A stretch of DNA of 64,000 bases from Pontiella desulfatans (GTDB lineage Bacteria; Verrucomicrobiota; Kiritimatiellia; Kiritimatiellales; Pontiellaceae): the NCBI RefSeq assembly GCF_900890425.1, contig NZ_CAAHFG010000001.1, positions 496,001 through 560,000 on the forward strand, in the 5' to 3' direction. Shown here piece after piece: positions 16,750-24,763 of the stretch; positions within the stretch are counted from its first letter, which is position 1; the number at the start of each line of letters is the position of its first letter. The translations under genes were made by a program, and so were the position numbers. The notes under the pieces were generated by a model, which saw nothing but the letters and a program-made list of their open reading frames with translations, searched no databases and was not told where the DNA came from.

Positions 16750-17670
16750 ATGCAAACCAAGCACATTGCTGAAGATATTGATCCACAACTGCGCTTAGCA
16801 TGCCTCAAAGGAAATCTAGGTCTCGTTGAAGAATTCCTGAAATACAACCCAAACCTAAACGCTACTGATGAAGAGGGAGTGGCCCTCATTGTAGATGCAG
16901 CATTAGGGGGTAATAAGAAAATAGTTCAGATCCTATTGGAGGCTGGTGCCAATGTTGGACCGGCGATGGAATATCAAACGGATCTTCGTGAAGAAGGATT
17001 AGAAGATATAGCTGATTATTTGTTTAGAGTTTGGAGAACTGGACGAACTACATCATCAGAAGAATCTAAACAAATCCGACAAGAAGCACGGAAGTTATGT
17101 CCAATAGATAAACATGATATTGAAACTGTAAAACAATGGATTGAAACAGCATGTCCTCAATTTCCCGTGAATATTAAGGAAATCAATATTGATCCAGTTC
17201 CTCCACCAAGAGCGAATCATAAGGTATATTCTGAAATATTCAGAGATGCATTTGATAAATCAGAATCAAGGCAACATGGATTTTTGAAATGGTTTGCACT
17301 TATGCGTTTTTTGAGTGTCGTCATCCCACAACAACGGAAATCCATGTATCAAGAGTTCTGGAATTATGAAACGGAAATTGTAATTCCTCCTCGGACTGGA
17401 GATAGAAGGTCACCAAAAGGATCGATCCTTCCAAAAGAATACAAAGGAGTTGCATATGGAAGAATTATCAGAGCCGATGTTGTAGCTGATGGGCATTCAA
17501 TTGAATGTGGGGTTACAAGAGCAGAAAACCTCATTGACCCTATTGCATGCAAAGTCGTTGAAAAGACAATCTGGATACCATTTGTTGGAGTTGATCAAAA
17601 TACAGATTGGTCTGATTTTGAATCAAAGATTCCTGCATATCAGTTCAGTCGTGCTAAACAGAAAAAATAA
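16750..17670 (+). CDS. Cassette protein: ankyrin-repeat head with unknown C-terminal domain
   Basis: A 306-residue cytoplasmic protein. Residues ~10-75 hold two ankyrin repeats (LRLACLKGNLGLVEEFLKYNPNLNATDEEG, then ALGGNKKIVQILLEAGANVG). The remaining ~200 residues are not recognised; they contain a beta-rich segment (YKGVAYGRIIRADVVADG) that could be an enzyme or binding fold. Ankyrin cassettes are plausible protein-protein interaction modules. A complete single-gene cassette between attC sites 2 and 3. Confidence 0.7.
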   Translation: MQTKHIAEDIDPQLRLACLKGNLGLVEEFLKYNPNLNATDEEGVALIVDAALGGNKKIVQILLEAGANVGPAMEYQTDLREEGLEDIADYLFRVWRTGRTTSSEESKQIRQEARKLCPIDKHDIETVKQWIETACPQFPVNIKEINIDPVPPPRANHKVYSEIFRDAFDKSESRQHGFLKWFALMRFLSVVIPQQRKSMYQEFWNYETEIVIPPRTGDRRSPKGSILPKEYKGVAYGRIIRADVVADGHSIECGVTRAENLIDPIACKVVEKTIWIPFVGVDQNTDWSDFESKIPAYQFSRAKQKK

Positions 17671-17671
17671 T

Positions 17672-17761
17672 TCACAACCAGAACTTGGAGCCTACGGTGA
17701 AAACGCCAGTCGAGTCAGGCAACGTTTTATGCGCACCGGCGGCTCACCCCGAACGTTGGCT
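17672..17761 (+). repeat. attC-like site 3 (array II)
   Basis: Left box TCACAAC, arm TTGGAGCCTACGGTG; right arm CACCGGCGGCTCA and box GTTGGCT (17755-17761). An inner AAAACG/CGTTTT pair is visible. Confidence 0.85.
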
Positions 17762-17772
17762 AGAGATAAAAA

Positions 17773-18162
17773 ATGAATATCAAAGTAGAGACATGGGACA
17801 AGATTGCTGAATTTGCGAGAGTCATCGCAGGCTTAGAAAATGTCATGTGGCTAGCCTCATGTTTCATTTGGGGAGCTGGATTCATCATCCTGTACCAACT
17901 TCATAAACTTAAATTTATAAAATTATTAATTTGGGCTGAAGTTGGCGGAGTAATTAATTGGTTTTGGAATAACCGAGTATACTTCACAGGAAATTCGATG
18001 GTGACCACGGAACACTCAACTGAGGCACAAATTCTAACCATCGCCACAGTAGATATGCTCATTAGACTGATACCACTAATTTTAGGTACAGTTGGAGCAA
18101 TTCTAGCGTTACGTTATTTACTAAAAATCCATAAAGAGAAAATCAGCCAACCAGGGGCTTGA
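17773..18162 (+). CDS. Cassette protein: three-TM membrane protein (copy 1)
   Basis: A 129-residue membrane protein with three hydrophobic segments (about residues 20-42, 47-65 and 92-117). It is identical to the product of 21406-21795 up to the last two residues, and the upstream TTGGCTAGAGATAAAAA is identical too. The two cassettes differ in their attC sites. No family recognised; a basic C-terminus (RYLLKIHKEK) suggests an inside tail. Confidence 0.75.
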   Translation: MNIKVETWDKIAEFARVIAGLENVMWLASCFIWGAGFIILYQLHKLKFIKLLIWAEVGGVINWFWNNRVYFTGNSMVTTEHSTEAQILTIATVDMLIRLIPLILGTVGAILALRYLLKIHKEKISQPGA

Positions 18163-18232
18163 GCTTACCGTGAAAACGCCGATCAATTCGGTCAAAGTTT
18201 ATGTTCACGGCAGCTCAGCCCGAACGTTGGCT
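18145..18232 (+). repeat. attC-like site 4 (array II)
   Basis: R box AGCCAAC (18145-18151), arm CTTGAGCTTACCGTG, right arm CACGGCAGCTCAG and box GTTGGCT (18226-18232). It overlaps the 3' end of the membrane protein gene. Confidence 0.9.
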
Positions 18233-18244
18233 AGAGAGAATTAA

Positions 18245-18856
18245 ATGAAGAAATTAATAATAGCTTTAGTACTATTCATCATTCCCCTCTCAATACTGGC
18301 CTTGTTTGGTGCAATTATCTGGTTTGAAAATTCTCATTGGGTTAAAGGAAACGACATAGTTTACGAAGCACTCCCTGAAACCCAGGAATGGTTGCTTTCA
18401 CAACGCCCATCACTCGAAATTTTCCCATCTGACTTACCCCACCTTGTCACTAAAACTGCAACCCACCGTTCTGAGCTGAAAGATTCTCCTGACGTTTTGT
18501 CGACAACTACCGAATTCAAGTATTTGGTTTTATTCAAAACCAGTGACATTGTTCTTTGTGCAGATTTTTCGGTAACACTCACTCCTGACGGAAACCCAAA
18601 AGAGATCTATCAAGAAAACGTGTATGCACTATTTACCGAAACAAAATCCAACCCAGAGGATGGTTACCAACATATGAACTCATATTTTGGGAAGCAACTC
18701 CATCCCGACAAATTAGGTAAATATTACACAGAGCTTTCAAAATCTGGAGATGTTGGAGAAATTCGAAACCTGATTAACACCAACCCAATTCGTCTATTAT
18801 CCATCGTAAAAGACAGCGATCCAATATTAAAAATAATGAGCCAACCAGAACATTGA
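18245..18856 (+). CDS. Cassette protein: membrane-anchored hypothetical
   Basis: A 203-residue protein with a long N-terminal hydrophobic segment (residues ~4-27) that is either a signal anchor or an uncleaved signal. The mature part is soluble, with mixed charge. No known domain. ATG is 12 bp past the attC box and the stop lies in the next attC, so it is a typical cassette gene. Confidence 0.7.
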   Translation: MKKLIIALVLFIIPLSILALFGAIIWFENSHWVKGNDIVYEALPETQEWLLSQRPSLEIFPSDLPHLVTKTATHRSELKDSPDVLSTTTEFKYLVLFKTSDIVLCADFSVTLTPDGNPKEIYQENVYALFTETKSNPEDGYQHMNSYFGKQLHPDKLGKYYTELSKSGDVGEIRNLINTNPIRLLSIVKDSDPILKIMSQPEH

Positions 18857-18925
18857 GCCTACCGTGAAAACGCCCGTCGAGTCAGGCAATGAACAAGGCA
18901 CGGCAGGTCAGGCTGAACGTTCGAT
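18839..18925 (+). repeat. attC-like site 5 (array II)
   Basis: R box AGCCAAC (18839-18845), arms ATTGAGCCTACCGTG and CACGGCAGGTCAG, right box GTTCGAT (18919-18925). Confidence 0.9.
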
Positions 18926-18934
18926 GCACAATAA

Positions 18935-19288
18935 ATGATGACAAGAAATAAACCTCACCGTTTCATCACAACAAAGAAACCTCACCAGATGAGGTCAAAC
19001 CGACATCAATACGTTGTTCCGACACGTGAATATAACGGATGGTACACATATCGGATTATTCCGAAGAAAAAAGATCCATTAGACATCAAGCTAACCTCGT
19101 CACAGAAGAAAGAAACAATCTGCATAGAACCTGATGAGAATTCGACCAGTGACTATTTATTCTGGGGAAAATCGGAAAAAGAAAAAAAGAGAATCAAAAA
19201 GGAATTAGAGAGTCGTGAGAAAAAGCCATTTCCGTTAATTAGAAAACTACTGATTTTTGCAAAAATAATTGATGAACCCACTCATTAA
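18935..19288 (+). CDS. Cassette protein 5a: basic hypothetical protein
   Basis: A 117-residue, lysine/arginine-rich soluble protein; ATG at 18935 or 18938. The C-terminal half is highly charged (EKEKKRIKKELESREKK) and probably helical. It could bind nucleic acid or a membrane, but nothing specific is visible. It is the first of three genes in one cassette, followed after 15 bp by a gene with its own AGGAGAG site. Confidence 0.6.
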   Translation: MMTRNKPHRFITTKKPHQMRSNRHQYVVPTREYNGWYTYRIIPKKKDPLDIKLTSSQKKETICIEPDENSTSDYLFWGKSEKEKKRIKKELESREKKPFPLIRKLLIFAKIIDEPTH

Positions 19289-19303
19289 GCTAGGAGAGAG
19301 CAC

Positions 19304-19651
19304 ATGAAATCTCCCATAAAGATAATTTCCCTTTTGATTAGAGACAGTGAAGAGATAGCAAAATCACAGCTCACATCAAACACGACTAGAAACGATCTAA
19401 TACAAACCGCTGAAGCTCACAGGAAGAGTCTAAATAATGATTCATTTAACAACCAACGGATCTGTGAAGTATTAACAGATTTATACAGCCAAATTTATCA
19501 TGCATTCGAGTTGGAGCCCAAACTCAAATCCAAATTCGCAGTTGTTCAAAATCACATGGAAATAGCCAAATCGATAGTTTTAGAAATGACCGGAAGCTTC
19601 ACTTATAAAAAGAGGGGCAAGAATGAAATTATAGGAAAGCTCGACCTTTAA
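19304..19651 (+). CDS. Cassette protein 5b: helical hypothetical protein
   Basis: A 115-residue protein with a clear AGGAGAG ribosome binding site 8 bp before its ATG. It looks wholly alpha-helical, without signal or membrane segment. The middle gene of a three-gene cassette (18926-20188) without internal attC. Function unknown. Confidence 0.65.
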   Translation: MKSPIKIISLLIRDSEEIAKSQLTSNTTRNDLIQTAEAHRKSLNNDSFNNQRICEVLTDLYSQIYHAFELEPKLKSKFAVVQNHMEIAKSIVLEMTGSFTYKKRGKNEIIGKLDL

Positions 19652-19664
19652 TGGAGAATGATAA

Positions 19665-20186
19665 ATGGGAATGTGGGGAGTAAAAATAGTAACACCAGAA
19701 AATATTAACGAAGATGAGATGATCTATATCGATGTGCTTTGTTCTCAATCTTCAAACTCATCGTATACGTTGAAAATTGAAGGAGTTCCCAAATGGTCGA
19801 AGTGTTGGCTGGTGACATTTCAGAATCGTCTAGAAGAACCCTATTATATAAGCGGAAGAAAGCTCCATCAAAAAGTAGAGTTTGACGAAGTTCTGGCCAA
19901 AGTTGATTTTATTAAGAACAAGCCAGATTTGATCGGTAAAATTAATGAAGCCATTGATGAGAAACTTAAAAACGTTATCAATGTGACTGAGTCACGAGGT
20001 AGATATTCCCCTGCCTCCGAGCGGAGTCGATACGGAATGGAAGAACTTGAATTTAGTCCCGAAATCCCAATCGCTCTCGCTCAAAAAACATATCTCTACA
20101 TTGACGATACGGGCAATGTTCGTGATGGAGGTTATCGATACGTAATTGATGTGCCAGCTTTCGTAGAATCAACAAACAAAAAATAA
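19665..20186 (+). CDS. Cassette protein 5c: hypothetical protein
   Basis: A 173-residue soluble protein, 13 bp after the previous gene and preceded by TGGAGAATG. Mixed alpha/beta appearance with no recognised domain. Its stop is 3 bp before the attC-like site 6. As part of a three-gene cassette it was probably acquired together with 5a and 5b, so the three may act together. Confidence 0.65.
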   Translation: MGMWGVKIVTPENINEDEMIYIDVLCSQSSNSSYTLKIEGVPKWSKCWLVTFQNRLEEPYYISGRKLHQKVEFDEVLAKVDFIKNKPDLIGKINEAIDEKLKNVINVTESRGRYSPASERSRYGMEELEFSPEIPIALAQKTYLYIDDTGNVRDGGYRYVIDVPAFVESTNKK

Positions 20187-20188
20187 TT

Positions 20189-20274
20189 ACCAATCAGATC
20201 CTGGACCCTACTTGGACAACGCCCGTTTTGAAGGCAACGTCTGATTCCCAAGCGGGTCAGGATTAACGTTGTGC
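20189..20274 (+). repeat. attC-like site 6 (array II)
   Basis: Left box ACCAATC is degenerate; arms CCTGGACCCTACTTGG and CCAAGCGGGTCAGG pair well; right box GTTGTGC (20268-20274). The inner loop differs from sites 1-5 (TTGGACAACGCC/GATTCCCAAG), as in site 8. Confidence 0.85.
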
Positions 20275-20910
20275 ATGGAAAATATGGATATGGAACTTTT
20301 AGAATCAATCGGATCTTGGGCGGGGTATATAGCAATCGCCTTATTTTTCATCTTCAAAAATGGTGCACAAAAATATGTTGATGAAAAGGCCAAGAATCTA
20401 GCGACCATTGAAGATACCGGGAAAATAACCAATGAAGTCGAAAATGTTAAATCCCAATTCCATCGGCAATCCCATGCATGGAAATGGGTTTTTGAAAAGG
20501 AGTATGAAATCCTAAAAGACGTCTGGAATTCATCTTGGGAATTTCAAGCTGCAGCTCGCTCTCTGCGTCCCATGATGGATTTTGTTCCAGAGGATGATGA
20601 AGAAAAAAAGAAGATGTTTGAGGATCGATATAAAACCTACATTGACTCAGCAAATGAATTTAAAGATGTCGTATATAAAAACAAACCATTCATCCCTCCC
20701 GTTGTTTATGAAACTTGCCTCTCCCTAAAAGACATCGTTAGTGATTTTCAAATAGATTTTGAATTAAGTTATATCCAAAAACTCAGAGGGCCTGATTGGA
20801 AAAGATTAACAGAATCAGTTGAGAAGCTTAATTCTACACTCGATGAACTAAATGATAATATTCGAGAGCATGTTCATGGAAACTTAAATGCAGCACAACC
20901 AGAGCCTTGA
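20275..20910 (+). CDS. Cassette protein: single-TM protein with helical cytoplasmic part
   Basis: A 211-residue protein from the ATG at 20275, which begins right at the attC R box; a second ATG at 20284 is also possible. Residues ~12-28 are hydrophobic (GSWAGYIAIALFFIF), followed by a long, charged and probably coiled-coil helical region. It may be anchored with the bulk in the cytoplasm. No family recognised. A complete cassette between sites 6 and 7. Confidence 0.7.
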   Translation: MENMDMELLESIGSWAGYIAIALFFIFKNGAQKYVDEKAKNLATIEDTGKITNEVENVKSQFHRQSHAWKWVFEKEYEILKDVWNSSWEFQAAARSLRPMMDFVPEDDEEKKKMFEDRYKTYIDSANEFKDVVYKNKPFIPPVVYETCLSLKDIVSDFQIDFELSYIQKLRGPDWKRLTESVEKLNSTLDELNDNIREHVHGNLNAAQPEP

Positions 20911-20980
20911 CCTTACCGTGAAAACGCCCGCTGATCCGGTCAAGGTTTATGTGCACGGCAGGTCAGCCTGAACGTTCGCC
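20893..20980 (+). repeat. attC-like site 7 (array II)
   Basis: Left box GCACAAC (20893-20899), arms CCTTGACCTTACCGTG and CACGGCAGGTCAGC, right box GTTCGCC (20974-20980). Confidence 0.9.
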
Positions 20981-20997
20981 ACTAAAAAAACAGACCA

Positions 20998-21324
20998 ATG
21001 ACAAAGATTATCAACCAGATTTATAAAGATGGAATGCTACCAGCCTTGGCGTCTGCCATTGTTTTGTCGGTGATCTTGAGCTTTTCGAATTCAAGGAAAT
21101 TTTACTTTGTTCAAAATGAAGCTCAAATTCACCACAAGCATTACAAAATTATCCCCCCATCTGACCATTTGATAAACAGTGGTGAGGATTATCCTATTCA
21201 CGTAATGGTAATGACTCCTCTGAAAGCCACGGGATGGGCCATAGTCCCATTTATCGTTTTTTTGTTCATCAATTCAGTAGTTAGAGAATTCAAGAAAAAC
21301 AAATCAGGCGAACCAGAACATTGA
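20998..21324 (+). CDS. Cassette protein: two-TM hypothetical
   Basis: A 108-residue protein with two hydrophobic segments (about residues 14-30 and 77-95) and a His-rich loop between them (QIHHKHYKIIPPSDH) that would face the periplasm. No family recognised. ATG is 17 bp past the attC box, the longest spacing in the array, and no strong ribosome binding site precedes it. Confidence 0.65.
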   Translation: MTKIINQIYKDGMLPALASAIVLSVILSFSNSRKFYFVQNEAQIHHKHYKIIPPSDHLINSGEDYPIHVMVMTPLKATGWAIVPFIVFLFINSVVREFKKNKSGEPEH

Positions 21325-21394
21325 GCCTACTTGGACAACGCCGGTCGATTCGGTCAGAGTTTGATTCCCAAGCGGCTCATGTTTAACGTTGGCT
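21307..21394 (+). repeat. attC-like site 8 (array II)
   Basis: Left box GGCGAAC (21307-21313), arms ATTGAGCCTACTTGG and CCAAGCGGCTCAT, right box GTTGGCT (21388-21394). Confidence 0.9.
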
Positions 21395-21405
21395 AGAGAT
21401 AAAAA

Positions 21406-21795
21406 ATGAATATCAAAGTAGAGACATGGGACAAGATTGCTGAATTTGCGAGAGTCATCGCAGGCTTAGAAAATGTCATGTGGCTAGCCTCATGTTTCAT
21501 TTGGGGAGCTGGATTCATCATCCTGTACCAACTTCATAAACTTAAATTTATAAAATTATTAATTTGGGCTGAAGTTGGCGGAGTAATTAATTGGTTTTGG
21601 AATAACCGAGTATACTTCACAGGAAATTCGATGGTGACCACGGAACACTCAACTGAGGCACAAATTCTAACCATCGCCACAGTAGATATGCTCATTAGAC
21701 TGATACCACTAATTTTAGGTACAGTTGGAGCAATTCTAGCGTTACGTTATTTACTAAAAATCCATAAAGAGAAAATCAGCCAACCAGCCACCTGA
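21406..21795 (+). CDS. Cassette protein: three-TM membrane protein (copy 2)
   Basis: Second copy of the gene at 17773, identical in DNA from the attC box through codon ~127 and different only in the last codons, because its stop lies in a different attC site. Same three membrane segments. It is the last cassette before the shared array tail. The duplication within one array is direct evidence of cassette movement or recombination. Confidence 0.75.
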   Translation: MNIKVETWDKIAEFARVIAGLENVMWLASCFIWGAGFIILYQLHKLKFIKLLIWAEVGGVINWFWNNRVYFTGNSMVTTEHSTEAQILTIATVDMLIRLIPLILGTVGAILALRYLLKIHKEKISQPAT

Positions 21796-21850
21796 GGTTG
21801 TCCGTCAAGGTAACAACTGATTCCAAACCAGCTCACCTCGAACGTTCCTC
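21778..21850 (+). repeat. attC-like site 9 (array II), last site
   Basis: R box AGCCAAC (21778-21784), right box GTTCCTC (21844-21850). It is nearly identical to the last site of array I, so the tail of both arrays starts here. Confidence 0.85.
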
Positions 21851-21853
21851 CCG

Positions 21854-22027
21854 ATGAAAAAGAGACCACCAACACGACAAACCGGAAAAGGAATGCTCTA
21901 TATTGCCATGGTGGCAATTGCATTGGGTGGTATTAACTATGCACTCAACCGTTTTGTTGATGGGTCTCTGTGCATCATTGCCGGCACAGTTATTCTTCTA
22001 ATATGGGTAATGAAACGCAGAAGGTGA
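21854..22027 (+). CDS. Small two-TM membrane protein of the array tail (copy 2)
   Basis: A 57-residue protein identical to the product of 5708-5881: two hydrophobic stretches, a basic start and the basic tail MKRRR. Perfect conservation of the frame in both tails supports it as a real gene. It follows the last attC box by 3 bp. Confidence 0.7.
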   Translation: MKKRPPTRQTGKGMLYIAMVAIALGGINYALNRFVDGSLCIIAGTVILLIWVMKRRR

Positions 22028-22124
22028 TCTGGAAGGAAATTGCAACCTGAGTTCCCGCAACTCAACCAATTGCTAGAAATAATAAATGAGCAGGGGATTA
22101 GCCTCATAACTCATCAACTAGACC

Positions 22125-22151
22125 GCCCTCGTCACTCACGGGGGCTTTTTT
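22125..22151 (+). terminator. Rho-independent terminator closing array II
   Basis: Same stem-loop as at 5979 (GCCCTCGT/ACGGGGGC) with a T run. Confidence 0.85.
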
Positions 22152-22677
22152 GTGTTCGGATGGAAATGCATTGTTCTAATCGCAGCAGAATGCTGTCTTC
22201 TCCGGCATTAGAGCATGTGAGGTGGGTGATGACGTAGCCCGGAATTCCTAACAGCGAGAGGGGGTATTCTGTGGGTTTATGAGCTTCGGTTTTGGAACGC
22301 ATTCCAAAGTCATGACTTCCCCGGTATCAAAGGGGATGCTGTAATTTTGGCCCGGAAGATAACAACCACTCCATCTTCGGAATAGACTCACTTATAAATC
22401 ACCACCTCAATCATCCCAAATCAGATAAGAGAAAGGGCAAATTGAAAGCTGAGGTACGAAGCTGGATTTATATATTTATATATAAATATACATAGTTAGG
22501 CACGTAACCCTATAGAAAAGGTCTTCTCTATTAAGGGTTTATACCGCTGTTTACGTGTAAAAAACGGCTGAAATGGGGTGTTTTGGGCACCTATATTCTC
22601 TCTCAGCTTAATTTCTCCCAAAAACAGGGAATAATAGTTACAGGGGAATCATTACCCTCAGAAATCAAGAATTGTAC

Positions 22678-22707
22678 GGCCTCCAGCTCATGTTGGTGGC
22701 CTTTTTT
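22678..22707 (+). terminator. Hairpin with T run in the leader of the gene at 22740
   Basis: GGCCTCC pairs with GGTGGCC and is followed by six T, only 33 bp before the start codon. It may act as an attenuator, or terminate an upstream transcript. Confidence 0.75.
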
Positions 22708-22739
22708 GTGTCCAGACAACAAACCAAAGGAGACCAACT

Positions 22740-23156
22740 ATGATTAAGCTCAATGCGTCATACTCAAAGAAAGTCCCGGCCGACCAGGAATATTCTAGTC
22801 GGTCGTTTTTAGCATGTGTGGAAGTCGAACTTCCAACCGGAGCAACGGCTCAGGAGCTGCAACAGAAGATCCATGAGACCTTCAGGCTTGTAGAGCAGTC
22901 CGTGGAAGACGAGATAGCGGGTAAGACGGCTAACGGTTCGGGTAAACCGCAGCAACGCTCACAAGGCAAACCTGGAGATCCTGGCCCTGCGTCTAATAAG
23001 CAGATTTCGTACATCCTGAGCCTGGGTAAAGCCCGGAATAAACCGTTAGCGGAACTCAATATCGAAGTTGGTCGGTTATATGGAGTGGAATCTGTATATC
23101 AGCTCACCAAGCCGGATGCATCCCGCTTTGTGGATGTGTTGAAACAGGCAGCCTAG
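22740..23156 (+). CDS. Phage/plasmid-type accessory protein, partner of RecB-like nuclease
   Basis: A 138-residue soluble protein. The first ~60 residues resemble a small family seen beside RecB-like nucleases in phages and plasmids (SYSKKVPADQEYSSRSF, VEVELPTGATAQELQQKIHETF). A Gly/Pro/Gln linker leads to a C-terminal helical domain (SNKQISYILSLGKARNKPLAELN) of the kind found in single-strand annealing or nuclease-associated proteins. A good AAAGGAGA site precedes it. The role in DNA processing is inferred from its neighbour. Confidence 0.6.
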   Translation: MIKLNASYSKKVPADQEYSSRSFLACVEVELPTGATAQELQQKIHETFRLVEQSVEDEIAGKTANGSGKPQQRSQGKPGDPGPASNKQISYILSLGKARNKPLAELNIEVGRLYGVESVYQLTKPDASRFVDVLKQAA

Positions 23157-23180
23157 AACCTGCCTCAGTAGTTATCGAGT

Positions 23181-23217
23181 AGCCCCGTTGTCCCTTCGTG
23201 GATAGCGGGGCTTTTTT
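23181..23217 (+). terminator. Hairpin with T run in the leader of the gene at 23241
   Basis: AGCCCCG...GCGGGGC with a following run of six T, 23 bp before the start codon; the AAAGGAG site follows immediately. Confidence 0.8.
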
Positions 23218-23240
23218 GTGTTCACGAAAGGAGAATTAAT

Positions 23241-24065
23241 ATGCAAACCCTATCCGAGTTACGAAAGCGACCCCACTGGAGTTTCAGTTCACTCAACAGT
23301 CTATTGAATATCTGCTCGCTACAGTGGTACTTCCAGAAGATCGCTAAACTGGAACCCACGCATACATCGGTGAATCTAGTAGCCGGGTCAGTTTACCACC
23401 GAACGCTGGACCAGATTTTCCTTTGTAGGAAAGTGGAAATGCCATTAACGATTGATGAAGCTCTTCAGTTGTACACCGAAGACTGGCGCAAGACATCCGG
23501 GGAAGAGAATATCAAATACGGAAAACTGGATGCCGATGGCGTTGAGGAACAGGGCCGAGGTTTAATCAGTATCGCATGGGATAACATCGATGACTCCGAG
23601 AGGGTGATCGAAGTCAGTGAGGCTTTCTGTGTACCTGTGATCCATGATGGGAAGTTCCTGTCCAAACCGTTGGTGGGTGAATTTGATCTAGTGGTGGAGA
23701 AGGATGGGAAGCCGTTAGTGATCGATTGGAAAACATCGGCAACCCGATGGAATCCCGCTAAGGCTCATAAATCGTTGCAAGCAACAGCTTATAGTTGGGC
23801 CTATCATTTGAAACACGGATTTAATCCGCAGGTCAGATTCGACATTAGCGTCAAAAACAAGAAGCCAGTGTTTGAATCCCATACCACATCACGGGGGCAA
23901 CGAAGCTGGGATCTGCTTGGATCGCTAGTAGCGAAGGCTGAAACCGTGGTTGCTAATGATCTGTACTATCCCAGTCACGATTCCTTTGCATGTGGTGACT
24001 GTCCATTCAAGGGAGCATGTGAGGAGTGGGGATGCAATTCGAAGGCTGAATCCAAGGCAGCATAA
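23241..24065 (+). CDS. RecB/Cas4-like PD-(D/E)XK exonuclease
   Basis: A 274-residue protein of the PD-(D/E)XK nuclease superfamily. An N-terminal helix with Cys (LLNICSLQWYFQKI), the GEFDLVVEKDG...LVIDWKT core (residues ~141-162, active-site Asp, Asp and Lys) and a downstream QATAYSWAY motif match RecB-like nucleases. A C-terminal Cys set (CGDCPFKGACEEWGC) together with the N-terminal Cys suggests an Fe-S cluster as in Cas4/AddB. It degrades or processes DNA ends. No Cas genes are nearby, so it is a phage/plasmid recombination nuclease rather than CRISPR Cas4. Confidence 0.85.
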   Translation: MQTLSELRKRPHWSFSSLNSLLNICSLQWYFQKIAKLEPTHTSVNLVAGSVYHRTLDQIFLCRKVEMPLTIDEALQLYTEDWRKTSGEENIKYGKLDADGVEEQGRGLISIAWDNIDDSERVIEVSEAFCVPVIHDGKFLSKPLVGEFDLVVEKDGKPLVIDWKTSATRWNPAKAHKSLQATAYSWAYHLKHGFNPQVRFDISVKNKKPVFESHTTSRGQRSWDLLGSLVAKAETVVANDLYYPSHDSFACGDCPFKGACEEWGCNSKAESKAA

Positions 24066-24141
24066 CCATGCCTTTATGTGTTCGAATATAGAACATAACG
24101 GTTTTCGTTAAATTTCCCATACCCACCGCATACTGGTACGA

Positions 24142-24177
24142 GGGGGCAAATTCATCTTCCCGGTGTTTGCCCCCTTT
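24142..24177 (+). terminator. Likely terminator after the RecB-like gene
   Basis: GGGGGCAAA pairs with TTTGCCCCC, followed by a modest T-rich stretch (TTTGCTTTTCC). Confidence 0.65.
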
Positions 24178-24315
24178 GCTTTTCCTGAAACCAAATAGCC
24201 CCAACGCCCTCCGAAATATCCCGACATTATCTAAAACCGGGACAAATGACCACTTTGCAATGCGTTTTAAGCATCACTCGTAACTCAACTAAACCCAAAA
24301 ATCGAAAGGAATACC

Positions 24316-24747
24316 ATGGTACTGCAATTGAAAACTGAACTGGCCGTCAGAGAAGCGGCAATAGATGGGACGCTCATCACGACACCCGAACATGTGGAGC
24401 GATACCTGAGTGAGCTGAAAGAGGCAGCCCAGGAATGCTTTGTCGTCATAGCAATGAATGCAAAGAACAAGGTCATAGAAAAGCACCTCGTTTCATTGGG
24501 AACAGTTTCATCGGCTCTAGTCCATCCCCGTGAATGTTTCAGACCTCTGATCCTGAGCGGCGCCTCATCGTGCATTCTCGCTCATAACCATCCCTCCGGT
24601 GATTCAACACCATCAGCAGAGGATATCAAAATAACCCGTCAGCTCATTTCAGCTGGTGAGATCATGGGGATTAAAATCCTGGATCACGTGGTTATCGGGG
24701 ATCGAGCGTTATCGCTACGGGAAGCAGGCCTATGTCACTTCAGCTAA
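24316..24747 (+). CDS. radC: RadC-like JAB domain protein
   Basis: A 143-residue RadC-family protein consisting of the JAB/MPN metalloprotease-like domain only, without the helix-hairpin-helix of chromosomal RadC. The JAMM motif is clear: a Glu upstream, then HNHPSGDSTPSAED (residues ~96-109). Such short RadC copies are typical of plasmids, phages and islands. Its biochemical role is unclear despite the historical DNA-repair label. AAAGGAATACC ribosome binding site before the ATG. Confidence 0.85.
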   Translation: MVLQLKTELAVREAAIDGTLITTPEHVERYLSELKEAAQECFVVIAMNAKNKVIEKHLVSLGTVSSALVHPRECFRPLILSGASSCILAHNHPSGDSTPSAEDIKITRQLISAGEIMGIKILDHVVIGDRALSLREAGLCHFS

Positions 24748-24763
24748 TGGGAAGGAGAACCAA

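Larger units (their letters stand above)
21780..22263 (+). repeat. Array tail repeat, copy 2 (near-identical part)
   Basis: Matches 5634-6117 almost base for base and then continues in diverged form to about 22568. Between 22264 and 22739 there is no gene: a dyad TTTGGAACGCATTCCAAA lies at 22291-22308 and an AT-rich block at 22467-22492. Confidence 0.9.

Noticed and set aside
23241..24065. RecB/Cas4-like nuclease as a sign of CRISPR-Cas
   Set aside because: No Cas1, Cas2 or interference genes and no regularly spaced repeats occur in the window; the neighbours are plasmid-type genes.
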